A stretch of 64,000 nt of DNA from Sporolactobacillus kofuensis (GCF_042660205.1 NZ_JBHSTQ010000010.1:1-64000); one strand, 5' to 3'; shown: positions 16,579-25,290, counted from the first letter of the stretch. Numbers and translations are program-made. Notes: generated by a model from the letters alone, not told the origin.

Positions 16579-17793
16579 TTAAAGGAAGAAGCGAATCCAG
16601 CCACTGAAGATCGATTTGATTTTTTCTACAGACGAACGCTTCTGAATTTGTTTCAGTGAGACCAGTTTCGAACCGTCACGGATTTCTTTCTCAAGCTGCC
16701 GGAGTACGTGATGGACCAACACGGGGTCTTTGGTGAATCCGGAGAGTTCATCATTCCAAAAAAGACTGCGCTGATCGAAATTCGCGGTACCTAGATAACA
16801 GAATTGTCGATCCACAATGAAGAGTTTCGCATGGTAGAAGCCCTGATAAAAATGGTATAATCGCGCCCCGTTCTCCACGAGCGGTTTGAGATAAAGGTAA
16901 GATGCAGGTTGTACCAGACCGTGATCCTTTTTCATAGGCAAGACAATGGTGAGCGTTACGCCATGCATGAGTTTATCCTGCAGAACCTTCATCAACCTCT
17001 CGCTCGGGATAAAGTAAGGTGATCCGATAAAAATAGAGGATTGGGCTGCGTTTAATTTTTCCGCAAAGAAGTCTTCGAGCTGCTTGCCATCAGACCCTAA
17101 TAAGGTGATCTTCGATGGCCCGGGTTCTACTTCTGGAAAATAGGAAGTGTTATTTTGTAAATCAATTTTGGTGCTACGTTTCCAGTCGATTAAGAATAGA
17201 CGTTGTAGGTCATGGACACTTTCACCAATGATTCTGAGATGATTATCATGCCATGGCCCCATTTCCGGTTTTCTTCCGATGTATTCGCGACTGACATTAA
17301 ACCCGCCAAAGTAGCCAATTCTTCCGTCGATAACCATAATTTTACGATGGTTGCGTCGATTTAAATAATAAAAGGTAAATGGAAAGGTTAATTTGCCTGA
17401 GAAGGCGAGATGAACCCCTTCTTTTGCTAAAGCTGCTTTTTGTTTGCGTAAGCGAAATCCGTTCAACGCATCGATGAGGATACGAACTTCTACGCCTTCA
17501 ACTGCTTTTTGTTTCAATAGATGTAGCCATTTATTGCCGACTTCGTCAGGAGTGAAGATAAAAAATGAAAGATGGATGTGGTTCTTGGCATTACGGATGC
17601 TTTGCTCCATGTCTTCATAAAGTTCATGACCGTTGGAAAAATAACGAAAATTGTTGAATCCGGTTTTCGGCTTATATTCGCGGTTAAGGGCGTGCTTCAC
17701 ACGCAATCCAGAGAAGATATCAAGCAGAATGGCTACAATAAGCAATAGTACAAGAGTGATAAGGATAAATAGTGTATTAATAAATAGGTGCAT
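16579..17793 (-). CDS. Cardiolipin synthase (phospholipase D family)
   Basis: Membrane protein of 404 residues: one N-terminal hydrophobic segment, then two HKD catalytic motifs (HRKIMVIDGRIGYFGG and HAKLFIVDRQFCYLGT). It condenses two phosphatidylglycerol molecules, or PG and another phospholipid, to cardiolipin. ATG at 17793 follows GGAGG by 7 bases; the longer frame to 17931 is rejected. A single N-terminal segment and total length near 400 are short compared with ClsA (about 480, two segments), and position after argS matches B. subtilis ywiE. Confidence 0.9.
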   Translation of the reverse strand: MHLFINTLFILITLVLLLIVAILLDIFSGLRVKHALNREYKPKTGFNNFRYFSNGHELYEDMEQSIRNAKNHIHLSFFIFTPDEVGNKWLHLLKQKAVEGVEVRILIDALNGFRLRKQKAALAKEGVHLAFSGKLTFPFTFYYLNRRNHRKIMVIDGRIGYFGGFNVSREYIGRKPEMGPWHDNHLRIIGESVHDLQRLFLIDWKRSTKIDLQNNTSYFPEVEPGPSKITLLGSDGKQLEDFFAEKLNAAQSSIFIGSPYFIPSERLMKVLQDKLMHGVTLTIVLPMKKDHGLVQPASYLYLKPLVENGARLYHFYQGFYHAKLFIVDRQFCYLGTANFDQRSLFWNDELSGFTKDPVLVHHVLRQLEKEIRDGSKLVSLKQIQKRSSVEKIKSIFSGWIRFFL

Positions 17794-17959
17794 CACATGA
17801 CCTCCGATCGAATGACCAACAGTATATCCTAGAATTAATATATCCCAATTTGAATAATGTATCTTCATCAAATACCTTTTAATATTTTTAATAGACCTAA
17901 AAAATGAACGACGGTAAAGAATGAATGACAAATTTATGGTCTAGACTTGATTTTAGTTC

Positions 17960-17989
17960 TTGAACGGATTATTGTATTTATTGTATAAC
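17960..17989 (+). promoter_or_regulatory. Candidate promoter of rpoE
   Basis: TTGAAC (17960-17965), 18 bases, TATAAC (17984-17989). The leader then contains a hairpin at about 18064-18092 (GTGTGCA / TGCACAC, 12-base loop) without a T-tract, whose role is unclear. Confidence 0.45.
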
Positions 17990-18166
17990 CCTACAATGAG
18001 TTTTTGTGTGCAATTTTTCCAAACATGCGGGATGCAAATCACTAGAGACCATTGTGAACAGAAGGTGTGCAGACTTTTTTGTATGCACACACCCGGCATG
18101 GTCAAGCTCCGCCGGATGCACTTAGATATTTGATGAGAGTATTGATATAGGGAAAGGATGTTTCCA

Positions 18167-18631
18167 TTGACAAAACACGTGGTTGAAAAAGCAAAGATTG
18201 ATCAATTCTATGATATATTGTCCCAGGGAAAAGAACCGAAAACCTTCTATGAACTGACCGACATGGTTTATAAAGAAGGAGAGATTGAGGCAGATGGTGG
18301 TGAATCACTCGCACGTCTTTATACTACACTCAGCCTTGATGGACGCTTTCTAAGTGTTGGACATAATCTTTGGGCTCTGCGCAATTGGTATCCACTGGAA
18401 CAACGTGAAGACGATATTGCAAAGACATTGGGCGATTCTCATCATAAGAAACATAAAGTGGCAGATGATGGTTTCGATGATTATGATGATGTTGATGATG
18501 AAGAAGATCTTGATCAAGATAATGAAGATGAGACCGATGACAATGATGATATGAATGACGACGATGATTATGAAGATGACGATGTTCAGCGAATTAAGCG
18601 CAACGCGATCGTGGATGAGGATGAGGAATAA
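18167..18631 (+). CDS. rpoE: RNA polymerase delta subunit
   Basis: The protein has the two-part build of Firmicute RpoE: an N-terminal winged-helix (HARE-HTH) domain of about 85 residues with LDGRFLSVGHNLWALRNWYP, and a disordered tail made almost only of Asp and Glu (from about residue 95). The delta subunit loosens RNA polymerase-promoter complexes and aids recycling. TTG at 18167 is preferred, 9 bases after GAAAGG; the in-frame ATG at 18158 overlaps that site. It sits directly before pyrG, as in B. subtilis. Confidence 0.9.
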   Translation: MTKHVVEKAKIDQFYDILSQGKEPKTFYELTDMVYKEGEIEADGGESLARLYTTLSLDGRFLSVGHNLWALRNWYPLEQREDDIAKTLGDSHHKKHKVADDGFDDYDDVDDEEDLDQDNEDETDDNDDMNDDDDYEDDDVQRIKRNAIVDEDEE

Positions 18632-18693
18632 TTCTCCAGCGACAGCTCTCGCGTTGAGCTGAGCATTAAGACGATTTTTCCTTAATCATTCTC

Positions 18694-18732
18694 TTGATTC
18701 GACTGTTTAAGTTTGTTAGAATTGCAAAGGGC
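18694..18732 (+). promoter_or_regulatory. pyrG promoter with GGGC start site
   Basis: TTGATT (18694-18699), a 17-base spacer and TAGAAT (18717-18722). Seven bases on, the transcript would begin GGGC (18729-18732). In B. subtilis, pyrG RNA starts with GGGC and low CTP causes slippage that adds extra G residues, which then block the leader terminator. Here the promoter, start sequence and terminator have the same arrangement. Confidence 0.7.
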
Positions 18733-18755
18733 GATAAATAGAATCGGAATTTGAA

Positions 18756-18802
18756 GCAAAAGCGAGCCCTCCGAAAGGGGAGCGTACCGCTTTTGCTTTT
18801 TT
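18756..18802 (+). terminator. Leader terminator (attenuator) of pyrG
   Basis: GCAAAAGCG (18756-18764) pairs with CGCTTTTGC (18788-18796), followed by six T. The 5' side of the hairpin contains CCCTCC (18767-18772), a target for a G-rich slipped 5' end. It lies between promoter and gene, so it must act as an attenuator of pyrG; it could also end rpoE read-through. Confidence 0.75.
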
Positions 18803-18940
18803 ACAAAAAAAGGCAGGAAAAATAGGTCGGATCAAGTCGAAATTTGCTGATCGATCGCTCCCTTGCTCTTGATTACTCTAGACTGTGCAAACCGCTTGGT
18901 GAAGCCAAGCGTTCTAATGATAAGGGGGAAAACATCAAGG

Positions 18941-20539
18941 ATGACGAAGTACATTTTTGTGACCGGAGGCGTGGTTTCGTCTCTTGGAAAAGGAATTACC
19001 GCAGCGTCACTTGGACGTCTTTTGAAAAATCGCGGTTTGAAAGTGACCATACAGAAGTTCGATCCGTATATTAACGTGGATCCTGGAACGATGAGCCCAT
19101 ACCAGCACGGAGAAGTCTTCGTTACCGATGATGGTGCTGAAACCGACCTTGATCTTGGTCACTATGAACGATTTATTGATATTAATCTTAACAAGAACAG
19201 CAATGTGACGACTGGAAAGATCTATTCCACTGTTCTGAAGCGGGAACGTCGCGGTGATTATCTGGGAGGGACTGTTCAGGTCATTCCTCATATCACGAAT
19301 GAGATTAAAGATCGTGTGTTTCGGGCTGGGAAGACAACCGGAGCAGATGTAGTGATTACAGAAATAGGCGGTACGGTCGGTGATATCGAAAGCCTTCCAT
19401 TTTTGGAAGCCATCCGTCAGATCAAGAGTGATGTCGGCTTGGATAATGTTCTCTATATCCATTGTACCTTAATCCCTTATTTAAAGGCTGCGGGTGAAAT
19501 GAAAACGAAGCCGACACAGCACAGTGTAAAAGAGCTGCGCAGTCTCGGAATTCAGCCCAATGTCATCGTGGTTCGTACTGAACTACCTGTTTCTGACGAA
19601 ATGAAAGCAAAACTGGCACTCTTTTGCGACATTGATAAGGATGCCGTCATTGAAGCCCGTGATGCAGAGACGTTGTACCAAGTGCCGCTGCAGCTCCAGG
19701 CTCAGCATTTGGACGACATTGTTTGTGATAAACTAAATCTGCCAAAAGGCGAAGCAGATATGAGCCAATGGCATGATCTCGTTGACAAAGTGCTTCATCC
19801 AAAGCAGCATGTGAAAATCGGACTGGTGGGCAAATACGTCGAACTGCAGGATGCTTATATTTCCGTAGTTGAGGCACTGAAGCATGGTGGATATACTTTT
19901 GATGCGGAAGTAAAAGTGAAGTACATTAATTCGGAAGACTTGCTTCCGGAGAATGTGGACGAGCAATTGGAAGGTTGCCAAGGAATTATTGTACCGGGCG
20001 GTTTCGGAGATCGTGGTATTGAAGGGAAAATCCTGGCTATTCAATATGCTCGGGAACATAAGGTGCCATTCTTTGGCATTTGCCTTGGGATGCAACTTGC
20101 TTCAATTGAATTTGCACGCCATGTGTTGAAATTAAGCAATGCAGATTCTGCCGAATTTAATCAAGATGCTGAAGAAGCGATTATTGATCTGCTACCGGAA
20201 CAGTTGGATGTTGAAGATTTAGGCGGTACGTTACGATTAGGACTTTACCCGTGCAAAATTGCCAAAGATACGAAAGTATATGCAGCTTATGATAAGGAAA
20301 TTATTTATCAGCGCCATCGTCATCGTTATGAATTCAATAACCAATATCGTGAAAAAATGGCGGAGCATGGTATGGTATTTTCCGGACTGAGTCCTGACAA
20401 TAGACTCGTTGAAATGATCGAATTAAACGATCATCCTTGGTTCGTGGCATGTCAGTTCCATCCGGAATTCAAATCACGTCCGACACGTCCGGAACCACTA
20501 TTCCGCGATTTTATTAAGGCATCACTGGAAAACGAATAA
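18941..20539 (+). CDS. pyrG: CTP synthase
   Basis: Glutamine-dependent enzyme of 532 residues that aminates UTP to CTP. The N-terminal synthetase domain begins MTKYIFVTGGVVSSLGKG (P-loop) and contains the family blocks PYINVDPGTMSPYQHGEVFV and GGTVGDIES; the C-terminal glutaminase domain has the nucleophile Cys in FGICLGMQLA and the partner His-Pro-Glu in FHPEF. ATG at 18941 is chosen by alignment and AAGGGGGAA upstream; a longer open frame to 18863 is not used. Regulation by CTP through the leader is likely. Confidence 0.98.
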   Translation: MTKYIFVTGGVVSSLGKGITAASLGRLLKNRGLKVTIQKFDPYINVDPGTMSPYQHGEVFVTDDGAETDLDLGHYERFIDINLNKNSNVTTGKIYSTVLKRERRGDYLGGTVQVIPHITNEIKDRVFRAGKTTGADVVITEIGGTVGDIESLPFLEAIRQIKSDVGLDNVLYIHCTLIPYLKAAGEMKTKPTQHSVKELRSLGIQPNVIVVRTELPVSDEMKAKLALFCDIDKDAVIEARDAETLYQVPLQLQAQHLDDIVCDKLNLPKGEADMSQWHDLVDKVLHPKQHVKIGLVGKYVELQDAYISVVEALKHGGYTFDAEVKVKYINSEDLLPENVDEQLEGCQGIIVPGGFGDRGIEGKILAIQYAREHKVPFFGICLGMQLASIEFARHVLKLSNADSAEFNQDAEEAIIDLLPEQLDVEDLGGTLRLGLYPCKIAKDTKVYAAYDKEIIYQRHRHRYEFNNQYREKMAEHGMVFSGLSPDNRLVEMIELNDHPWFVACQFHPEFKSRPTRPEPLFRDFIKASLENE

Positions 20540-20562
20540 TTATAATCCAATCTAAAATTTGA

Positions 20563-20600
20563 AAAACCGGAAGTTGATCAAAAATTCAACTTCCGGTTTT
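20563..20600 (+). terminator. Intrinsic terminator of pyrG
   Basis: AAAACCGGAAGTTGA and TCAACTTCCGGTTTT form a 14-15 bp stem, 24 bases after the stop codon. Confidence 0.9.
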
Positions 20601-20732
20601 AGTTATACTCGTTAAAAATTTTATGAAAAGAATAAATTAGAGGAAGCTAATATAACCGTCACTGACTTTTGGCATCACCAAGTTCTCTGTATAGGATAAG
20701 AATATACAACCAATTTGCGTAAAAAATGTAGG

Positions 20733-20855
20733 GATGATGCGAGATGCCTGCAGAGCGTTCCTGTTGATCACAAGCCATGTGAGGCCCCGTAGAGAGGCGC
20801 TGACACCGAGGGAGCGCACGAATGAACGTAGCAAGCGAGCAAGCGAAGCATCATC
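20733..20855. repeat. Dispersed intergenic repeat, copy 1, with terminal inverted repeats
   Basis: The element starts GATGATGC (20733-20740) and ends GCATCATC (20848-20855), an exact 8-bp inverted repeat. Internal stretches match the copy at 47221-47352, for example GATGCGAGA, CTGC, CGTTCC, GTTGAT and GTGAG in the same order, and after the end CATGG followed by a G-rich run. It lies between the pyrG terminator and spo0F and contains no gene. The GC-rich body is unlike the AT-rich flanks. Confidence 0.6.
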
Positions 20856-20912
20856 AATACAAAACATGGGCTGGGCCGTTTTACTCAGTTTTTCTAAAAC
20901 TAAAACAAAAAA

Positions 20913-20942
20913 GAAGGGAAATGACGCTAAAAAGTAGAAATT
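20913..20942 (+). promoter_or_regulatory. Candidate sigma-H promoter of spo0F
   Basis: GAAGGGAAA (20913-20921) and GTAGAAATT (20934-20942), 12 bases apart, each differ by one base from the sigma-H consensus RnAGGAwww and RnnGAATww. spo0F of B. subtilis has a sigma-H promoter. No clear Spo0A box was found nearby. Confidence 0.35.
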
Positions 20943-20998
20943 CTAGGTTGGAAAATACTAAAGTACGTGAGCAAATATCAGTGAAAGAGGGCAATGAT

Positions 20999-21406
20999 AT
21001 GGTTGAATATGATGCTACGGATGAAACAGGACAAGCCAACGCAATTATGATCGTGGATGACCAGCCAGGCATTCGAATGTTGTTAACGGAAGTATTCAAA
21101 AAGGAAGGCTACCACGTGTTCGTTGCGGCAAATGGTTACCAAGCTTTGACACATCTGAAGCGGAAGCATCCTGCTCTTGTGCTCTTGGATATGAAGTTAC
21201 CGGATATGAGCGGACTGGAATTATTAGCTCAATTGAAACAATTGAAACCAAATTTGAAAGTGATTATGATGACAGCTTATGGAGAGGGGGATCTCGTGCA
21301 ACAAGCACTACGCAGTGGTGCGATCGCATATTTCACCAAGCCCTTTGATCTCCAAGAATTAATCAGCGTCGTAGAAAGCCAAACCCACCATATTTCATCA
21401 AAATAA
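20999..21406 (+). CDS. spo0F: Sporulation phosphorelay response regulator Spo0F
   Basis: Single receiver domain without output domain, 135 residues from ATG 20999 (AGAGGG upstream). Receiver residues are in place: the acidic pair in MIVDDQPGIRMLL, the phospho-acceptor Asp in LVLLDMKLPDMSG, Thr in MMTAYGEGD and Lys in YFTKPFDLQE. The DQPGIR and AYGEGDLVQQA stretches are specific to Spo0F. It passes phosphate from sporulation kinases to Spo0B and on to Spo0A. About ten residues longer at the N terminus than B. subtilis Spo0F. In B. subtilis fbaA and tal follow; here murA2 follows directly. Confidence 0.93.
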   Translation: MVEYDATDETGQANAIMIVDDQPGIRMLLTEVFKKEGYHVFVAANGYQALTHLKRKHPALVLLDMKLPDMSGLELLAQLKQLKPNLKVIMMTAYGEGDLVQQALRSGAIAYFTKPFDLQELISVVESQTHHISSK

Positions 21407-21432
21407 TGAAGTTATTCCTCAGCGAGTCTCCC

Positions 21433-21461
21433 GAGACACCTCCACCTGTTTATGATATAAT
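21433..21461 (+). promoter_or_regulatory. Candidate promoter of murA2 (extended -10)
   Basis: TGATATAAT at 21453-21461 is an extended -10 element with a poor -35 (GAGACA at 21433). A small stem GTCTC-CC-GAGAC at about 21426-21437 overlaps the -35 area. Confidence 0.4.
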
Positions 21462-21635
21462 GCCAAGAGATTGGATTGAACATTTTGATCGTTAATTTTG
21501 AGAGTGAAGGTGTTTATTGCTGGCCCAAGGCATATATTTGCCAATGTACATATAATGGTTTAGTCTGATTGTTTCTTGAAGGGGTTTATTAAAGAGGCAC
21601 TTACTAATCGTCAATGAAAAGGAAGTATTCTGAAC

Positions 21636-22931
21636 ATGGATAAATTACTGATTGAAGGCGGTACAACATTACATGGTACTGTTCAAATTAGCGGAGCAAA
21701 AAATAGTGCTGTCGCATTAATTCCGGCAACCATTCTTGCTGATTCGCCGGTTACCATTGATCAACTTCCCGATATTTCGGATGTGCGTACGTTGTGCAAA
21801 TTATTGCGTGAAATTGGTGGAACAGTATCCTTTCATGATCATACGTTTATTGTCGACCCAAGAAAGATGGTGGACATGCCGCTTCCTAACGGTTCGGTAA
21901 AACGGTTGCGTGCATCTTATTATTTGATGGGCGCTATGCTTGGTCGATTCCATAAAGCGGTTATTGGACTGCCCGGGGGATGCAATTTGGGACCCCGTCC
22001 GATTGACCAGCATATTAAGGGATTTGAAGCACTTGGTGCGAAAGTGACCAATGAGCAGGGAGCGATTTACCTGCGCGCCGATTCGCTGCATGGTGCAAGA
22101 ATCTACCTTGATGTTGTCAGTGTTGGCGCAACCATTAACATCATGCTTGCGGCTGTGAAGGCAGAGGGTCAAACGATTATTGAGAATGCCGCAAAGGAAC
22201 CGGAAATTATTGATGTGGCCACGTTGTTAACAAGTATGGGAGCGAAAATCAAAGGTGCGGGAACCGACGTCATTCGTATTGAAGGCGTTGAGCATCTTCA
22301 TGGGTGCAGGCATATGATTATTCCTGACCGAATTGAAGCCGGAACTTTTATGATTATTGGTGCTGCCATGGGAAACAGCATTTTAATCGATAATGTAATT
22401 CCTCAACATGTGGAATCATTGACTGCGAAACTAAGCGAAATGGGAACCGATGTTCAAGTCGGTGAGGACCAAATTCTTGTATCGCGTAACAGTGGGCAAA
22501 TGAAGAGTGCAGATGTTAAGACGCTTGTATATCCTGGATTTCCAACTGATCTTCAACAGCCGCTGACCAGTTTGCTGACCCAGGCGGAAGGAACGAGTAT
22601 AATTACGGATACTATCTATGGCGCAAGGTTCAAACATATTGATGAACTGAGGCGGATGGGTGCAAACGTGAAAGTTGAGGGGCGTTCAGCAATTTTGACC
22701 GGACCTAATCATCTGGAAGGGGCCAAAGTACGGGCTACTGACTTGAGAGCGGGCGCCTCACTTGTGATTGCAGGTCTTATGGCGACCGGAACGACAGAAA
22801 TTGCAGGCGTTGAACATATTGATCGTGGGTACGACCATATAATGGAGAAACTACAAAAAATTGGTGCCAATATCTGGCGAGAGCCAATGCTTGATGAGGA
22901 AGAAAGAGACAGTATCAAAGAGCAGGAATAA
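21636..22931 (+). CDS. murAB: UDP-N-acetylglucosamine 1-carboxyvinyltransferase, MurA2 paralogue
   Basis: Enolpyruvyl transferase of 431 residues, the first committed step of peptidoglycan synthesis. The catalytic cysteine is Cys116 in LPGGCNLGPRPIDQH, and the substrate region ISGAKNSAVALIPA is at the N terminus. Position between spo0F and rho matches the murAB (murZ) paralogue of B. subtilis, the minor or stress-related copy; a second MurA is encoded at 43373. With the active cysteine present the enzyme should be fosfomycin-sensitive. The start at 21636 lacks a strong ribosome site (AAAAGGAAG about 18 bases upstream), so it could be weakly translated. Confidence 0.95.
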   Translation: MDKLLIEGGTTLHGTVQISGAKNSAVALIPATILADSPVTIDQLPDISDVRTLCKLLREIGGTVSFHDHTFIVDPRKMVDMPLPNGSVKRLRASYYLMGAMLGRFHKAVIGLPGGCNLGPRPIDQHIKGFEALGAKVTNEQGAIYLRADSLHGARIYLDVVSVGATINIMLAAVKAEGQTIIENAAKEPEIIDVATLLTSMGAKIKGAGTDVIRIEGVEHLHGCRHMIIPDRIEAGTFMIIGAAMGNSILIDNVIPQHVESLTAKLSEMGTDVQVGEDQILVSRNSGQMKSADVKTLVYPGFPTDLQQPLTSLLTQAEGTSIITDTIYGARFKHIDELRRMGANVKVEGRSAILTGPNHLEGAKVRATDLRAGASLVIAGLMATGTTEIAGVEHIDRGYDHIMEKLQKIGANIWREPMLDEEERDSIKEQE

Positions 22932-22939
22932 CTTTTGTG

Positions 22940-22982
22940 TGGATCCGCGTGATGAAAACTTCGTTGCGGATTCATTTTTTTT
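22940..22982 (+). terminator. Intrinsic terminator of murA2
   Basis: GGATCCGC (22941-22948) pairs with GCGGATTC (22966-22973), followed by eight T after one A. Confidence 0.75.
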
Positions 22983-23421
22983 CTTTTGATCGATAGTCAT
23001 GCATTCTAATAGTTGATAAAAAGGGTATAATGTGCTATTAATGGGGTACAAATAAAATTATTTATAACGATAAGAAAAAAATATTGTGCCTCAAGGAAAA
23101 CCCTTCAAAGGATACTAGTATATGAGATAGGCTTTTTGGCCCTGTAAAAGTAATAATACCCCATCTACAGAAGTTTGATCAGATAATTGCCAATAGGTAA
23201 GTTTCTATAAACAGATTGTTATTTATTTAACTGTGCTTTGATTCGTGAAGGATTGAAATCGCTTAGCTTATCGTGCCGCGCTCTTTCAACTAAACTCCTC
23301 CCCCCCACTAAATGTACAGTTCTGTGCAATTGCCTGCTCTCTCTAAATAAATAGAAACGTTGATTTAGCTATGTGTGTGCTTGATACGACGGGTGATAAA
23401 TTGATAAAGTGTGGTGCGATA
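22983..23421 (+). promoter_or_regulatory. Long leader region of rho with a C-rich segment
   Basis: No gene lies in these roughly 440 bases. TATAAT at 23026-23031 is a good -10 box without a clear -35 (TTGATA is too close). From about 23270 to 23345 the sense strand turns pyrimidine-rich and G-poor (CTCCTCCCCCCCACT at 23295-23310, then CCTGCTCTCTCT), the kind of RNA that Rho binds. rho of B. subtilis is autoregulated in its leader, so this is a plausible site of self-limitation; that is inference. Confidence 0.45.
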
Positions 23422-24693
23422 ATGCCGATTACATTAGCAGAATTGGAAAATATGAAATTAAAAGAATTATATGAGCATGCCAAGGAATTCAAAATTTCTT
23501 ATTACAGCAAGCTCAATAAGAGAGAATTAATCTTCTCGATTTTGAAAAAACAAGCTGAAAAAGATGGTCTATCATTAATGGAAGGTGTTTTGGAAATAAT
23601 TCCAACTGAGGGATTCGGTTTTCTGCGCCCAATTAATTATTCACCGAGCTCAGAGGACATCTATATTTCAGCCTCACAAATCCGGCGTTTTGACTTGCGA
23701 AATGGGGACAAGGTTACAGGGAAAGTACGGCCGCCTAAGGAAAATGAACGCTATTTTGGCCTCTTAAGGGTTGAAGCTGTCAATGGTGAAAATCCTGATG
23801 TGGCAAAGGAACGTGTACATTTTCCTGCATTGACCCCCCTCTATCCTGACCGACACATGGTTCTCGAAACAACACGTGAACATTTTTCAACACGGATTAT
23901 TGATATGATCTCTCCAGTTGGATTTGGGCAAAGAGGGATGATCGTAGCGCCGCCAAAGGCTGGTAAGACAACATTACTGAAAGAGATTGCAAACAGCATC
24001 ACCGTTAACTATCCAGATGTTGAATTAATTGTACTGCTCGTCGATGAGCGTCCGGAAGAAGTCACGGATATTGAGCGTTCAGTTAAGGGGGATGTGGTTA
24101 GCTCAACCTTTGATGAGGTGCCGGAAAACCACGTCAAGGTATCAGAACTCGTTCTTGAACGCGCAATGCGTCTCGTTGAACACAAACGTGATGTTGTCAT
24201 CCTGATGGATAGTCTTACTCGTCTTGCTCGTGCCTATAACTTAGTCATTCCGCCAAGTGGACGAACGCTTTCCGGTGGTATTGATCCCGCCGCTTTTCAT
24301 AAACCGAAGAAATTTTTTGGCGCCGCGCGTAATATTGAGGAAGGTGGCAGCCTGACCATCTTAGCTACGGCTTTGGTTGATACTGGTTCACGTATGGATG
24401 ATGTCATTTATGAAGAATTCAAAGGAACCGGTAATATGGAATTGCATCTTGATCGACGCCTCGCTGAACGGCGCATCTTCCCAGCGATTGATATCCGACG
24501 TTCCAGTACGCGTAAAGAAGAATTACTTGTGGATCAAAACCATCTCGATAAGCTTTGGACAATGCGTAAGACGATGGATGAATCACAAGAATTTGTGGAA
24601 CATTTCTACAAACGAATTAAGGAAACAAAATCCAATCAGGAATTTTTTGATCTGTTTGATAAAGAAAAAAAAGGCGGATTACAAACAAAATAG
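23422..24693 (+). CDS. rho: Transcription termination factor Rho
   Basis: Hexameric RNA helicase of 423 residues from ATG 23422. The N-terminal helical part (MKLKELYEHAKEFKISYYSKLNKRELI) is followed by the RNA-binding cold-shock-like domain (GFGFLRP...EDIYISASQIRRFDLRNGD), the Walker A loop PPKAGKTTLLK, the Walker B region VVILMDSLTRLARAYN and the R-loop. The frame is open to 23371 but neither start has a strong ribosome site; 23422 fits the family length. Next to rpmE, tdk and prfA as in other Bacillales. Confidence 0.95.
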   Translation: MPITLAELENMKLKELYEHAKEFKISYYSKLNKRELIFSILKKQAEKDGLSLMEGVLEIIPTEGFGFLRPINYSPSSEDIYISASQIRRFDLRNGDKVTGKVRPPKENERYFGLLRVEAVNGENPDVAKERVHFPALTPLYPDRHMVLETTREHFSTRIIDMISPVGFGQRGMIVAPPKAGKTTLLKEIANSITVNYPDVELIVLLVDERPEEVTDIERSVKGDVVSSTFDEVPENHVKVSELVLERAMRLVEHKRDVVILMDSLTRLARAYNLVIPPSGRTLSGGIDPAAFHKPKKFFGAARNIEEGGSLTILATALVDTGSRMDDVIYEEFKGTGNMELHLDRRLAERRIFPAIDIRRSSTRKEELLVDQNHLDKLWTMRKTMDESQEFVEHFYKRIKETKSNQEFFDLFDKEKKGGLQTK

Positions 24694-24872
24694 GGAACGC
24701 GAGAACTTGGGCTCAGAAAGAACGAGTGGACAAGTAATCGCCTGTAAGAAGATATCTGAACAGAAAGTATGTGTATTACTCGGAGGGATGTGTTAAGAAG
24801 GCGTGGTGCGAGACGGTTGCGGCAAGCGAGCACCGAAGCCTCATTGACACACGTACGAACAGAAACCACTGC

Positions 24873-24901
24873 TTGCAAACACACGAGCGTCCTGTTATAA
24901 T
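24873..24901 (+). promoter_or_regulatory. Promoter of rpmE2
   Basis: TTGCAA (24873-24878), exactly 17 bases, TATAAT (24896-24901). Predicted start about 60 bases before the gene. The segment before it (24800-24860) is GC-rich and faintly like the end of the dispersed repeat. Confidence 0.7.
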
Positions 24902-24970
24902 ACTCGTTGTGCATTATGCTATCAGACTCTGGTTTGAAAGAATAATCAGGGCGCAAAGGAGATGAATGAG

Positions 24971-25216
24971 ATGAAAGCAGGCATCCATCCTGACTATCAT
25001 AAGGTCGTATTTATGGATTCAAGTACTGGCTTTAAATTTTTGAGCGGTTCAACGAAGAAATCGAATCAAACGGTTCAATGGGAAGACGGAAACGAATATC
25101 CATTGATTACAGTCGAAATTAGTTCCGATTCGCATCCATTCTATACTGGCCGTCAGAAATTCGCTGATAAAGGCGGACGTGTCGATCGGTTTAAACAGAA
25201 ATATAATCTTAAATAA
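24971..25216 (+). CDS. rpmE2: 50S ribosomal protein L31, type B (zinc-free)
   Basis: Ribosomal protein of 81 residues from ATG 24971, eight to nine bases after AAAGGAG; ATG at 24962 is too close to that site. MKAGIHPDYHKVVFMDSSTGFKFLSGST followed by the type B extension (DSHPFYTGRQKF) identifies L31, and the cysteine pair of zinc-binding type A L31 is absent: there is no cysteine at all. In B. subtilis the gene at this locus is the zinc-containing rpmE and the type B form (ytiA) is induced when zinc is scarce. Here the type B form holds the rho-tdk position, with its own promoter. Confidence 0.92.
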   Translation: MKAGIHPDYHKVVFMDSSTGFKFLSGSTKKSNQTVQWEDGNEYPLITVEISSDSHPFYTGRQKFADKGGRVDRFKQKYNLK

Positions 25217-25238
25217 GATTTATTTGAAGTCCAGACAG

Positions 25239-25290
25239 AAAAACGGCATTTCCGGTGCAGTGCAACAATGGAGCGGAACTAGCCGTTTTT
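25239..25290 (+). terminator. Terminator of rpmE2
   Basis: AAAAACGGC (25239-25247) pairs with GCCGTTTTT (25282-25290) around a 34-base loop with internal pairing. Confidence 0.6.

Noticed and set aside
20822..20998. N-terminal extension of Spo0F
   Set aside because: The in-frame extension reads through repeat copy 1 and has no ribosome site; Spo0F family length fits ATG 20999.
23371..23421. Longer N terminus of Rho from ATG 23371
   Set aside because: No ribosome site and no family support for the 17 extra residues; kept only as an alternative.
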